Origin: Calditrichota bacterium
GTDB taxonomy: Bacteria > Calditrichota > Calditrichia > RBG-13-44-9 > J075
NCBI GenBank assembly: GCA_024275555.1
Contig: JAJRYW010000638.1
Span: 1-5,650, forward strand
Reading direction: 5' to 3'
DNA length: 5,650 bases
A model generated the notes under the pieces. That model ran no database searches and was not told the origin of the DNA. It saw only the letters and a program-made list of their open reading frames with translations. The translations under genes and the position numbers were made by a program. Positions 1-5,232 of the stretch are shown piece by piece. Numbering within the stretch: the stretch's first letter is position 1; every line of letters begins with the position of its first letter.

Positions 1-179
1 TAACGCTGGGCCTGCCGACCCTGACCATCTTCATCGACTCCAGCCTGGCGCAATATGGATACAACGATGGAGAAAAACACTTTGCCCTGTTTTGGAAGAA
101 CTCGCCGGAAGACCGGATTGCCATCAGTAATGCGCTGCGAAGACTGCTGGAACAAAGCGCCGCAAAATCCGGCGGGTAA
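1..179 (+). CDS. C-terminal end of a probable glycosyltransferase family 9 (heptosyltransferase-like) protein, 5' truncated
   Basis: This is the last 58 codons of a gene that begins outside the window. The open frame starts at base 3 and ends at TAA 177-179. The visible start, TLGLPTLTIF, resembles the 'ALGvPTvalFG' strand-loop of the C-terminal Rossmann domain of GT9 enzymes such as ADP-heptose:LPS heptosyltransferases, where it lies near the nucleotide-sugar site. The tail (SPEDRIAISNALRRLLEQ) looks like the closing amphipathic helix common in that family. The usual FGPT is replaced by FIDS, so this could be a divergent member or another GT-B glycosyltransferase. If GT9, it would add a sugar to lipopolysaccharide or another surface glycan at the cytoplasmic face of the inner membrane. 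The frame is supported by an uninterrupted run to the window edge and by ending only 7 bp before the convergent gene. The family call rests on a short fragment. Confidence 0.5.
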   Translation, partial: TLGLPTLTIFIDSSLAQYGYNDGEKHFALFWKNSPEDRIAISNALRRLLEQSAAKSGG

Positions 180-186
180 ACGCCGT

Positions 187-1599
187 TCAGCGAGTCAGCA
201 GGGTTTTAAACCACTGCGGTACATGGCTTCCCCCGGTTCCGGCTGAGAGTTTTTTGCTCAACTCGTTTTCATAATAATACAGGGTAAATGTTCCCAGGGC
301 GCCCCCGGCGGCGTAGAAAATCACATCGGTAATTTCGGCAATCCGCTCAAAAGAGAACAGTTGCATTCCCTCTACAAATCCTCCCACCCCCAATCCCAGC
401 AAGGTGGTTTGCAGATAAATTGCGGAGAACTCTTTGCCGCTGCGCCGCTGCAGATAAGTAATGTAGAGACTGATCGGAAAGATGTAAGATATCGAATTGG
501 CCAGATCGTACAAATTCCACAGGCTGGTGTGGCGAAAGTAGGCGTAAAAAGGGATCAGGTGTTCCACGGACAGGTCCGCGCTGATAATCTCCGGGTCGAG
601 GCTCCAATCGAACGGGCGCAGGCCGGAAAACAGGATAAAGGCGGTGTAAAGAATCAACGGGGTTCGCAATAGCCGCACATCTTCTTTTAGCGGAAGCTCG
701 CGGAAGGGATTGCGCAGTGTGAAAATCAGATAACCCAGGGCAAAGCCCAGGTAGCCGCTGATGATGTCGTTGATATCACTGGTGCGTTTCATAATAAAGA
801 GTTGCCCGAATTCCACCAGGGGAAAGAACAGCAACGGAAAAGCGTAAATCAGCCGGGAAGAAATTCGCCCCTTTTGCCAATAAAGCCGATGACAAATCAT
901 CATAATAAAAGCGATAGCGGCCCAGAAGAGGATATCCACAAACATGGGGGTGATATCGAAGGGCAGCAGATCATATTCATTGGGAAAACCACGCATGGCC
1001 CCCAGGGAATGGTAGGAAAAGGGCACAATATTGGCCGATTTAACGCTCTTGATCAAATCCGACACGGTGATGGAAACGGTCAGGGGCATCACCGCGGCAA
1101 TGATTTGCAATACCACCACGGAGACGATGATCAGCGAAAAAGGCTGTTCGCGAAACAGGTAGTAAAAAACCTCTTCGGCAAGATCAACCACCCGGTCGGC
1201 AAAAATCAGCCCGGCTACTCCGCCGATCAGGCTTCCCAGGGTGTTGTTGAATAGGTCATGCAAAGCGGTGTTCCGGGAGGCGATAAAGAGCTGCAAGAAC
1301 TCGATGGCCAGGCTCAGGCACGCCCCGTAAAGCACCGCCTTCAGCAAAGGCCGGGAGATGTTGCGCTGACGGAGAAACAGGAACATCAAAAAACCGAAGG
1401 GGATAAAGAGCAGCACATTCCCGACCAGGTCGGTCAAACTCACCCGGCCGGTCCCTTCCTGGCCCGGCAGCCAATTAATTTGAGAAATTTGCCCGGCCAG
1501 ATCGGAAAAGCCGTAGTCAAAGGTAAAGGGGATCAAGGTGTTGTAAACGATCAGGAAAGTGATAAACCCCAACAGGAAGGTAACAATTTTACGATTCAT
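187..1599 (-). CDS. Polytopic membrane protein with three tandem VanZ-like units (470 aa)
   Basis: This is a highly hydrophobic protein with many membrane segments. Three units share one signature in exact register: E-x2-QLF-x3-R-x5-D-[LIV]-x5-G-x2-[IL]-G, at E100/Q103/R109/D115/G122/G126, E263/Q266/R272/D278/G285/G289 and E410/Q413/R419/D425/G432/G436. Unit 1 (about 5-135) also has the VanZ-type DLVGNVLLFIPFGF helix (58-70). Unit 3 has an equivalent DLANSISYIFP (365-375). Unit 2 (about 185-295) is more diverged. VanZ family members are membrane proteins; VanZ of the vanA cluster gives low-level teicoplanin resistance by an unclear mechanism, and most homologues have no known role. Single VanZ domains are roughly 100-150 residues, so this is about three times usual size. 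The ATG at 1599 is preferred because GGAG lies 5 nt upstream (1605-1608). An in-frame TTG at 1629 would add ten residues but has no comparable site. An envelope role is inference. The gene converges with the glycosyltransferase-like gene and diverges from the SpoIIM-like gene. Confidence 0.85.
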   Translation of the reverse strand: MNRKIVTFLLGFITFLIVYNTLIPFTFDYGFSDLAGQISQINWLPGQEGTGRVSLTDLVGNVLLFIPFGFLMFLFLRQRNISRPLLKAVLYGACLSLAIEFLQLFIASRNTALHDLFNNTLGSLIGGVAGLIFADRVVDLAEEVFYYLFREQPFSLIIVSVVVLQIIAAVMPLTVSITVSDLIKSVKSANIVPFSYHSLGAMRGFPNEYDLLPFDITPMFVDILFWAAIAFIMMICHRLYWQKGRISSRLIYAFPLLFFPLVEFGQLFIMKRTSDINDIISGYLGFALGYLIFTLRNPFRELPLKEDVRLLRTPLILYTAFILFSGLRPFDWSLDPEIISADLSVEHLIPFYAYFRHTSLWNLYDLANSISYIFPISLYITYLQRRSGKEFSAIYLQTTLLGLGVGGFVEGMQLFSFERIAEITDVIFYAAGGALGTFTLYYYENELSKKLSAGTGGSHVPQWFKTLLTR

Positions 1600-1923
1600 A
1601 CCGGCTCCGTTATTTTCACAAAATAACAAGTTAACTCAATACAATTTGATTTTCTTGACCAATTGGGCATTCGGGATTTTTACTTTTTTAGCCCTTCTGC
1701 GGTTTCGAAGGTTCTGACCAATCGATTTCCCCGGCCGGGGCCAAAGCGTCTAATCGGGCATCGGGGTATTGCTTTTTTTTTTCGGGATTTTCAACGGCAC
1801 ATTGCCGGAATCACCAAAGCAGGGCCGGCATGGTCAGGAGGTCTCCGTCGGTGGATACGGTTAAAAAAAATCAAGTATCGGTTCATTTCAAATATTTTAT
1901 TACTTTTGTGCTTTAATAAGCAA
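1600..1923. promoter_or_regulatory. Divergent intergenic region with imperfect repeats, GC palindrome and T10 run
   Basis: This region separates the start codons of the VanZ-like gene (minus) and the SpoIIM-like gene (plus), so promoters for both should lie here. No homologous coding sequence is recognised. Visible elements are: the 11-mer TTCGGGATTTT twice (1670-1680 and 1781-1791); TGACCAAT twice (1656-1663 and 1715-1722); an imperfect pair AATTGGGCATTCGGG (1661-1675) and AATCGGGCATCGGGG (1752-1766); a perfect palindrome CCCCGGCCGGGG (1729-1740); ten T in a row (1773-1782); and an inverted repeat TGCCGG/CCGGCA (1803-1808 with 1825-1830). TTGACC at 1655-1660 matches a -35 box in five of six positions, with a weak TTTACT 18 bp downstream. 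I cannot assign a promoter with confidence. Confidence 0.35.
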
Positions 1924-2529
1924 ATGGAAACGAGATATATGTTTGCAGATTTATTCGAGAACATCCGTCTGGCGTATTTCTTTTTAAGCGCACTGTTGTT
2001 TTGCGCCGGCTTTTACCTGGGGCCTGCCATTGTGGAGAAAGATATCCGCTGGCTGTTGGCCTATCCGAACTGGATGCGGAAAATCCTGGAGCGCTATATT
2101 AATCTGGAGCCGCATTTCTTTACCTTGTTTTTCATCATTCTCGTTCTGAATAATATCTCCCTTTTTACCAGTTTCACCTCCGGTTTTTTAATTTTTCTTC
2201 CGATATTGGCCGCCTTTTTGACCGGGCTTCATGTCTCAGTCGTTTCGTATAGTGTGGCCGGCTGGCAGGGCATTTGGCATGTTCTGGTCAACCCGATTGC
2301 CTGGCTGGAATTTCCGGCGGCCTGGCTCAGTTTTGCCCTGGGCATGTCGCTGGCAGAAAAGCAACTGGAACTGGGGTTTTCCGGATTTGCTGTCGACGCC
2401 TATCTAACCCTCTTTCCCCTCTATTGGAAATACACCGGGGTGCTGTTAGTCGTTGCCGCCCTCCTGGAAAGCCTGATGATCGTCTTAGCGCGGAAGCTGC
2501 CCAAAGACGACGAAGAGCATCACCAATAG
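1924..2529 (+). CDS. SpoIIM/DUF95-like integral membrane protein
   Basis: This 201-residue hydrophobic protein has about five membrane segments (near residues 15-34, 65-82, 86-108, 118-143 and 170-190) and a charged, cytoplasm-like C-terminal tail (KLPKDDEEHH). The pattern fits the stage II sporulation protein M (DUF95) family: a paired Asn (NN, 76-77) in 'LVLNN', then a glycine- and proline-containing segment (SGFLIFLPILAAFLTG, 86-101), then NPIAWLEFPAAWLSFALG (123-140). The last corresponds to the family's 'PHGxxElPA...alG' block, with Glu129 and Pro131 kept. SpoIIM in Firmicutes acts in the engulfment complex with SpoIID and SpoIIP; in non-sporulating bacteria and archaea the role is unknown. 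The start is uncertain. ATG 1924 has little SD sequence. ATG 1939, in frame and five codons later, has GGA at 1926-1928 and CGAG just upstream. The open frame extends back to 1663, but that stretch is low-complexity and non-protein-like. The small membrane protein follows after 83 nt with no visible terminator, so cotranscription is plausible. Confidence 0.6.
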   Translation: METRYMFADLFENIRLAYFFLSALLFCAGFYLGPAIVEKDIRWLLAYPNWMRKILERYINLEPHFFTLFFIILVLNNISLFTSFTSGFLIFLPILAAFLTGLHVSVVSYSVAGWQGIWHVLVNPIAWLEFPAAWLSFALGMSLAEKQLELGFSGFAVDAYLTLFPLYWKYTGVLLVVAALLESLMIVLARKLPKDDEEHHQ

Positions 2530-2612
2530 CCGCTTCCGTAAAAATTTTCCGATTTATCTGCAACCCTATTTCCTTCAAACCGTATCCAAAGAAAAACCGT
2601 GGGGGTAATCCG

Positions 2613-2861
2613 ATGGAACTGTTCAGCATAATCATTATCGCCGCACTGATCATCGGCGGATTCAAGATTTTGGTCTGGCTGATTGAAGCGGGCGTCTGGA
2701 TTCTGGTGCTGCCCTTTAAAATCATAGGAGGCCTGGTCGTCCTGTTTTTGGGGATTCTGTTCATTCCCTTTGCCATTCTTGGAGCCGTATTCGGAGTGGT
2801 GCTTCCGGTGCTGATCGTCGCTTTAGCCGTCTATGGAATAGTTCAGTTAGTTAAACAATAA
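2613..2861 (+). CDS. Small hydrophobic membrane protein (82 aa), unknown function
   Basis: I do not recognise a family. The protein is almost entirely hydrophobic, with Gly, Ile, Leu and Val dominating. It appears to have three membrane segments (about residues 5-33, 37-53 and 55-79), broken by a Lys at 36 in a 'LPFKIIGG' turn and a Pro at 52. Charged residues are few: Glu2, Lys18, Glu25, Lys36 and Lys81. There is no cleavable signal or lipobox. The ATG at 2613 is chosen because a G-rich SD (GGGGGT, 2601-2606) lies 6 nt upstream and the hydrophobic protein begins immediately after. Longer upstream reading in this frame overlaps the SpoIIM-like gene and is not protein-like. The gene sits 83 nt after the SpoIIM-like gene on the same strand and just before the tRNA promoter, so an accessory role alongside that protein is possible but only inferred from position. 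Confidence 0.7.
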   Translation: MELFSIIIIAALIIGGFKILVWLIEAGVWILVLPFKIIGGLVVLFLGILFIPFAILGAVFGVVLPVLIVALAVYGIVQLVKQ

Positions 2862-2867
2862 TTTATA

Positions 2868-2896
2868 TTGATTTGGCAGGCGCTCCCGTTTAAATT
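2868..2896 (+). promoter_or_regulatory. Probable sigma70-type promoter for the tRNA-Arg gene
   Basis: TTGATT (2868-2873) and TAAATT (2891-2896) are separated by exactly 17 bp, each matching the consensus hexamer in four of six positions. Transcription would start near 2903, a few bases before the mature tRNA 5' end at 2910. The segment between -10 and the start (GGCCTCGC) is GC-rich, as is usual for stable-RNA promoters under stringent control. Sequence and spacing are seen directly; activity is inferred. Confidence 0.5.
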
Positions 2897-2909
2897 TGGC
2901 CTCGCAAAC

Positions 2910-2984
2910 GCCCCCGTAGCTCAGTGGATAGAGCACTGGCCTCCGGAGCCAGGTGCGTAGGTTCGATTCCTACCGGGGGTACCA
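2910..2984 (+). tRNA. tRNA-Arg, anticodon CCG
   Basis: A full cloverleaf can be folded by eye. The acceptor stem pairs GCCCCCG (2910-2916) with CGGGGGT (2974-2980), including a terminal G-U pair. The D stem is GCTC/GAGC (2919-2922 with 2931-2934), with loop AGTGGATA. The anticodon stem is CTGGC/GCCAG (2936-2940 with 2948-2952), with loop CTCCGGA giving anticodon CCG (2943-2945), which reads the Arg codon CGG. The variable loop is 4 nt (GTGC). The T stem is GTAGG/CCTAC (2957-2961 with 2969-2973), with loop TTCGATT. The discriminator base is A2981 and the CCA end is encoded (2982-2984). All stems pair completely, so this is a functional-looking gene. It has its own promoter-like sequence upstream and a terminator 5 nt downstream, so it is probably a single-tRNA transcription unit. 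Confidence 0.97.
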
Positions 2985-2989
2985 AGAGG

Positions 2990-3017
2990 AAGACTGGTCA
3001 AATGGCCAGTCTTTTTT
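2990..3017 (+). terminator. Rho-independent terminator after tRNA-Arg
   Basis: A 10-bp stem (2990-2999 with 3004-3013, one T-G wobble at 2998/3005) closes an AAAT tetraloop (3000-3003). It runs directly into a T tract (3012-3017) followed by an AT-rich stretch. It lies 5 nt after the tRNA CCA end and would release the tRNA precursor transcript. It should also insulate the lipoprotein gene downstream from tRNA transcription. Confidence 0.9.
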
Positions 3018-3024
3018 ATTTTAG

Positions 3025-3049
3025 CCTTCAAGTTTCTATCCTTCAAGTT
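3025..3049. repeat. Direct repeat CCTTCAAGTT x2, 15-bp period
   Basis: CCTTCAAGTT occurs at 3025-3034 and again at 3040-3049, separated by TCTAT. The copies are identical over 10 bases. They lie between the tRNA terminator and the start of the EEP lipoprotein gene, immediately upstream of promoter-like hexamers. They could be a binding site for a regulator or a chance short duplication. Confidence 0.45.
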
Positions 3050-3082
3050 GCGCTTTGAGGATTCCCCCGTTTTTAATATCTT
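3048..3082 (+). promoter_or_regulatory. Candidate promoter for the EEP lipoprotein gene
   Basis: Two overlapping readings are possible. TTGAGG (3055-3060) with TATCTT (3077-3082) has 16 bp spacing. TTGCGC (3048-3053) with TTTAAT (3072-3077) has 18 bp spacing. Either would start transcription a few tens of bases before ATG 3123. A promoter is expected here because the tRNA terminator ends upstream, but the hexamers are only moderate matches. Confidence 0.3.
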
Positions 3083-3122
3083 CCTGCGCACTTGATCCCA
3101 ACTGAATCAACGGAGAAAAGCC

Positions 3123-4361
3123 ATGAGAGCAGTTTTAAGATTGGGCGGATTTATCTTAATTTTAATAGTTTTCAGTTCATGCCGGCAGGAATCGTCATCC
3201 AAACATGCCGCCACCTTCCAACTCCGGGTGATGACCTTCAACGTGGAGGACATCCGCCAGCCGGACCTGGAGAACCCGGATCATCCCCGTTTAAAAAAGA
3301 TTGCCGAGATCATTGCCCGGCTCCGCCCGGACATCATTTTTATTAATGAAATCGCTTATGACCAACCCGGTGCACCGGGTTTCCGGGATGGCCAGGCCCC
3401 GGGACAAAACGCCCGGCGGCTGGTGCAGAATTTCCTGGCCCCGCTCGGCAGCCGGGATTCGCTTTTAGCGGACTACCAGGCCTACATGGCCCCATCCAAC
3501 ACCGGCATCAGTTCCGGATTCGATTTAAACAACGACGGCAGAACCGTAACCACCTTCCCTCCCCCGCCGCCTTCCGGCCCGGACGGCTCTCCCGGCCCCC
3601 AAACCACCGAAGGGCGTCGCTACGGCAATGATTGTTGGGGATTCGGCGCCTTCCCGGGGCAATATGCCATGGCGCTGCTGATCAATAAAAAGTTTACCCT
3701 GTTGGCAGATCAAATTCGCACCTTCCAATTGCTGCCCTGGAGCGCCATGCCGGAGGCGCTGCTCCCGGTCGATCCGCAGACCGGCCAACCCTGGTACAAT
3801 GCCCAGGAATGGGAGGTAATGCGCCTCAGTTCCAAAAGCCACTGGGATGTGCCGGTGCAATTACCCAACGGAGCGGTGCTGCACCTGTTGTGCAGCCATC
3901 CCACCCCCCCGGCGTTTGACGGCCCGGAAATGCGCAACAAACTGCGCAATCATGATGAAATCCGGTTTTGGGCGGATTATCTCAACCGGAGCAGCTATAT
4001 CGTGGATGATCGCGGGGCGGCCGGAGGATTGGCGGAAGGCGCGCTGTTCCTGATCATGGGCGACCAGAACGCCGACCCCGATGAAGGAAATTCCTATCAG
4101 AATCCCATCCAATCCTTCCTGCTCAGCCATCCGGGCATCCGGGGGGATTTTGTCCCCAGGGCCAACATTCCCATAGCCAATCTGGATGACGACGACACGG
4201 CGCAATGGGGTCTGCGGGTAGATTATCTTTTGCCCTCGCAGGGGCTGCAGATTGTTGACGGCGGGATTTACCGCAGCGAGACGGCCGGGGCCGCCGCAAC
4301 ATTCCCCAGCGATCATTTCCCGGTTTGGCTGGACCTTCGCGCACCCGCGCCAAACCGGTAA
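3123..4361 (+). CDS. Endonuclease/exonuclease/phosphatase (EEP) superfamily lipoprotein
   Basis: This is a 412-residue metal-dependent phosphoesterase fold. N-terminal residues 1-20 form a lipoprotein signal ending in VFSSC, with lipidation at Cys20. EEP motifs follow in order: N40 (MTFNVED), E76 (FINEIA) as metal ligand, H240 (SKSHWDVPV), H259 (LCSHPTPP), D314/N316 (MGDQNADP), D367 (RVDYLLPS), and D397/H398 (SDHFP), the catalytic His pair partner. All key residues are present, so it should be active. The substrate could be nucleic acid, a phospholipid or another phosphoester; the sequence does not decide this. Residues 81-180 form a long insertion between the Glu strand and the next core strand. 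It contains a calcium-loop-like DLNNDGR (134-140), PPPPP (146-150) and a GNDCWGFG patch. The ATG at 3123 follows GGAG (3112-3115) by 7 nt. Export and lipidation suggest a periplasmic or surface enzyme, perhaps for nutrient phosphate or extracellular DNA. It converges on the TPR lipoprotein gene with a 10-bp gap. Confidence 0.88.
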   Translation: MRAVLRLGGFILILIVFSSCRQESSSKHAATFQLRVMTFNVEDIRQPDLENPDHPRLKKIAEIIARLRPDIIFINEIAYDQPGAPGFRDGQAPGQNARRLVQNFLAPLGSRDSLLADYQAYMAPSNTGISSGFDLNNDGRTVTTFPPPPPSGPDGSPGPQTTEGRRYGNDCWGFGAFPGQYAMALLINKKFTLLADQIRTFQLLPWSAMPEALLPVDPQTGQPWYNAQEWEVMRLSSKSHWDVPVQLPNGAVLHLLCSHPTPPAFDGPEMRNKLRNHDEIRFWADYLNRSSYIVDDRGAAGGLAEGALFLIMGDQNADPDEGNSYQNPIQSFLLSHPGIRGDFVPRANIPIANLDDDDTAQWGLRVDYLLPSQGLQIVDGGIYRSETAGAAATFPSDHFPVWLDLRAPAPNR

Positions 4362-4371
4362 ACATTTAAAC

Positions 4372-5028
4372 TTAACTGGTGTGCCGGGATTCCGCGGCGA
4401 TCCGTTCCAATTCCCCGATCCGCCAGGCGGCGTACTCCCGGTGCTCCCGGAAACTTTTCCCGGCGCGCTCCAGAAAACCGCGGTAAGCCTCGATGGCATC
4501 CTGCCACAGCCCGATCTTCTCACAGGCAATGGCCTTGTTGTAGTACGGGGAAGCATATTCCGGGTCCAGTTCGATGGCCTTATCACGGTCGGAAATGGCC
4601 TGCTGAAAACGCTCCGTGTTAAAATAGGCAATGCCCCGCTCATTGTAGGCCACCGCATAATCGGGGTTGCTCTCGATGGCGGCATTCAGTTCCAGGATTT
4701 TTTGCTGCGCCTGGCCCATGTTGCCAAAAGCAATTCCCCGGAACAGGTGCACGGCGGTTTTAGGAAGGATGGCCTGATCCAGCACATCGCGGGCGATTTT
4801 AAGACTTCCCTCGGCGGGCATATAACGGGCGTCGATCTCCAGAACATGCACAAAAGCATCGTGCGCTTCCTGGAATTTCCCCTCTAAGCCGAGTTGGATC
4901 CCGTCTCGATAAGCAAGAGCAGGATTCTCCGGCTCTCGTTGGCAGGCGCTGAAAAATATGGCGGTGAAAAAAAGAATTAAAAACAACGGGTGAGTTAAGG
5001 GCCTCACTGCCCCGGGCGGGTAATTCAT
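4372..5028 (-). CDS. Tetratricopeptide-repeat lipoprotein
   Basis: This 218-residue protein has an N-terminal signal (hydrophobic 14-27) ending in FFSAC, with lipidation expected at Cys29. Four TPR-like helical pairs follow, at about residues 37-70, 91-124, 125-158 and 159-192. The third is the clearest: AVAYNERGIAYFNTERFQQA then AIELDPEY. The consensus spacing of small residues (G/A at positions 8 and 20, P near 32) is visible. A short linker (71-90) sits between repeats 1 and 2. TPR lipoproteins are typically protein-protein scaffolds on the periplasmic side of an envelope membrane; no partner can be named here. The ATG at 5028 is chosen over an in-frame start at 5103 because AGGAGG (5033-5038) lies 4 nt upstream and the signal peptide begins there. 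The longer version would add 25 mostly polar residues before the signal. The gene diverges from the thiamine-binding-protein gene. Confidence 0.85.
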   Translation of the reverse strand: MNYPPGAVRPLTHPLFLILFFTAIFFSACQREPENPALAYRDGIQLGLEGKFQEAHDAFVHVLEIDARYMPAEGSLKIARDVLDQAILPKTAVHLFRGIAFGNMGQAQQKILELNAAIESNPDYAVAYNERGIAYFNTERFQQAISDRDKAIELDPEYASPYYNKAIACEKIGLWQDAIEAYRGFLERAGKSFREHREYAAWRIGELERIAAESRHTS

Positions 5029-5032
5029 TCGA

Positions 5033-5038
5033 CCTCCT
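5033..5038 (-). promoter_or_regulatory. Strong ribosome-binding site fixing the TPR lipoprotein start
   Basis: Read on the minus strand this is AGGAGG, 4 nt before ATG 5028, and it is a near-perfect anti-SD match. It decides the start against the longer reading frame. A second AGGAGG (minus strand, 5054-5059) lies 21 bp further upstream but has no start codon at a suitable distance. Confidence 0.8.
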
Positions 5039-5112
5039 TGTTGGGATTTTAAGCCTCCTGTAATTTCATTATGCTTCTTTTTTTCATTTTTTCTGTGCAA
5101 CATATCACAAAA

Positions 5113-5147
5113 CCGGTTGCCAATTTTGAATTACCTTCGGCGACCGG
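5113..5147 (+). other. Hairpin-forming inverted repeat upstream of the thiamine-binding protein gene
   Basis: CCGGTTGCC (5113-5121) pairs over all nine positions with GGCGACCGG (5139-5147), with one T-G wobble. The 17-nt loop itself contains AATT-TTG-AATT (5122-5132), which could extend the stem with a 3'-side bulge. There is no T tract after it on plus, so it is not a terminator in that direction. A second weaker pair, CGGAA/TTCCG (5156-5160 with 5170-5174), follows. The role is unknown: an operator or a leader RNA structure are both possible. Confidence 0.45.
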
Positions 5148-5232
5148 GATAGATTCGGAAAAACATTGATTCCGGCAATTTTACGATTAATTTATGCGGC
5201 GGTTGGTTTATCTGCAAAACAGGAGGGTTATC

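Larger units (their letters stand above)
5029..5232. promoter_or_regulatory. Divergent regulatory region between the TPR lipoprotein and thiamine-binding protein genes
   Basis: This region should hold promoters for both flanking genes. On plus, TTGAAT (5126-5131) with TAGATT (5150-5155) at 18 bp is a moderate promoter candidate. On minus, a TATGTT-like -10 lies near 5100 without a good -35. No TPP riboswitch consensus (CTGAGA, ACCTGA, GCGTAGGGA blocks) is present despite the thiamine-linked gene downstream. Confidence 0.3.

Noticed and set aside
1729..1782. Palindrome CCCCGGCCGGGG followed by a T10 run as a possible terminator
   Set aside because: The T run starts 33 bases after the palindrome, and the only stem adjoining the T run (AAAGC/GCTTT, 1743-1747 with 1771-1775) is weak with a long loop. 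No upstream plus-strand gene needs it.
1663..1923. Open frame extending the SpoIIM-like protein 87 residues upstream from a TTG
   Set aside because: The stretch is low in protein-like character, contains the repeats, palindrome and T10 run, has no SD at the TTG, and the family-like protein begins only at 1924 or 1939.
2910..2984. tRNA-Arg as an integration site for a mobile element
   Set aside because: There is no integrase gene and no repeated tRNA 3' end elsewhere in the window; the downstream terminator and flanking genes look native.
3861..4685. Long minus-strand open frame (274 codons) crossing the EEP and TPR genes
   Set aside because: It is antisense to two well-supported genes in GC-rich sequence, is Pro/Arg-rich, has no recognisable domain and has no SD.
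5049..5087. A 12-codon minus-strand ORF (MKKRSIMKLQEA) upstream of the TPR lipoprotein
   Set aside because: It has no good SD before its ATG and is in a Lys-rich, A-rich leader where short frames are expected.
5176..5188. 13-nt word CAATTTTACGATT also present at 1584-1596
   Set aside because: The other copy is inside the coding start of the VanZ-like gene, the word is AT-rich and there is no shared flanking sequence; coincidence is the simplest explanation.
5104..5232. TPP riboswitch before the thiamine-binding protein gene
   Set aside because: The conserved CTGAGA, ACCTGA and GCGTAGGGA blocks are not present on the plus strand.
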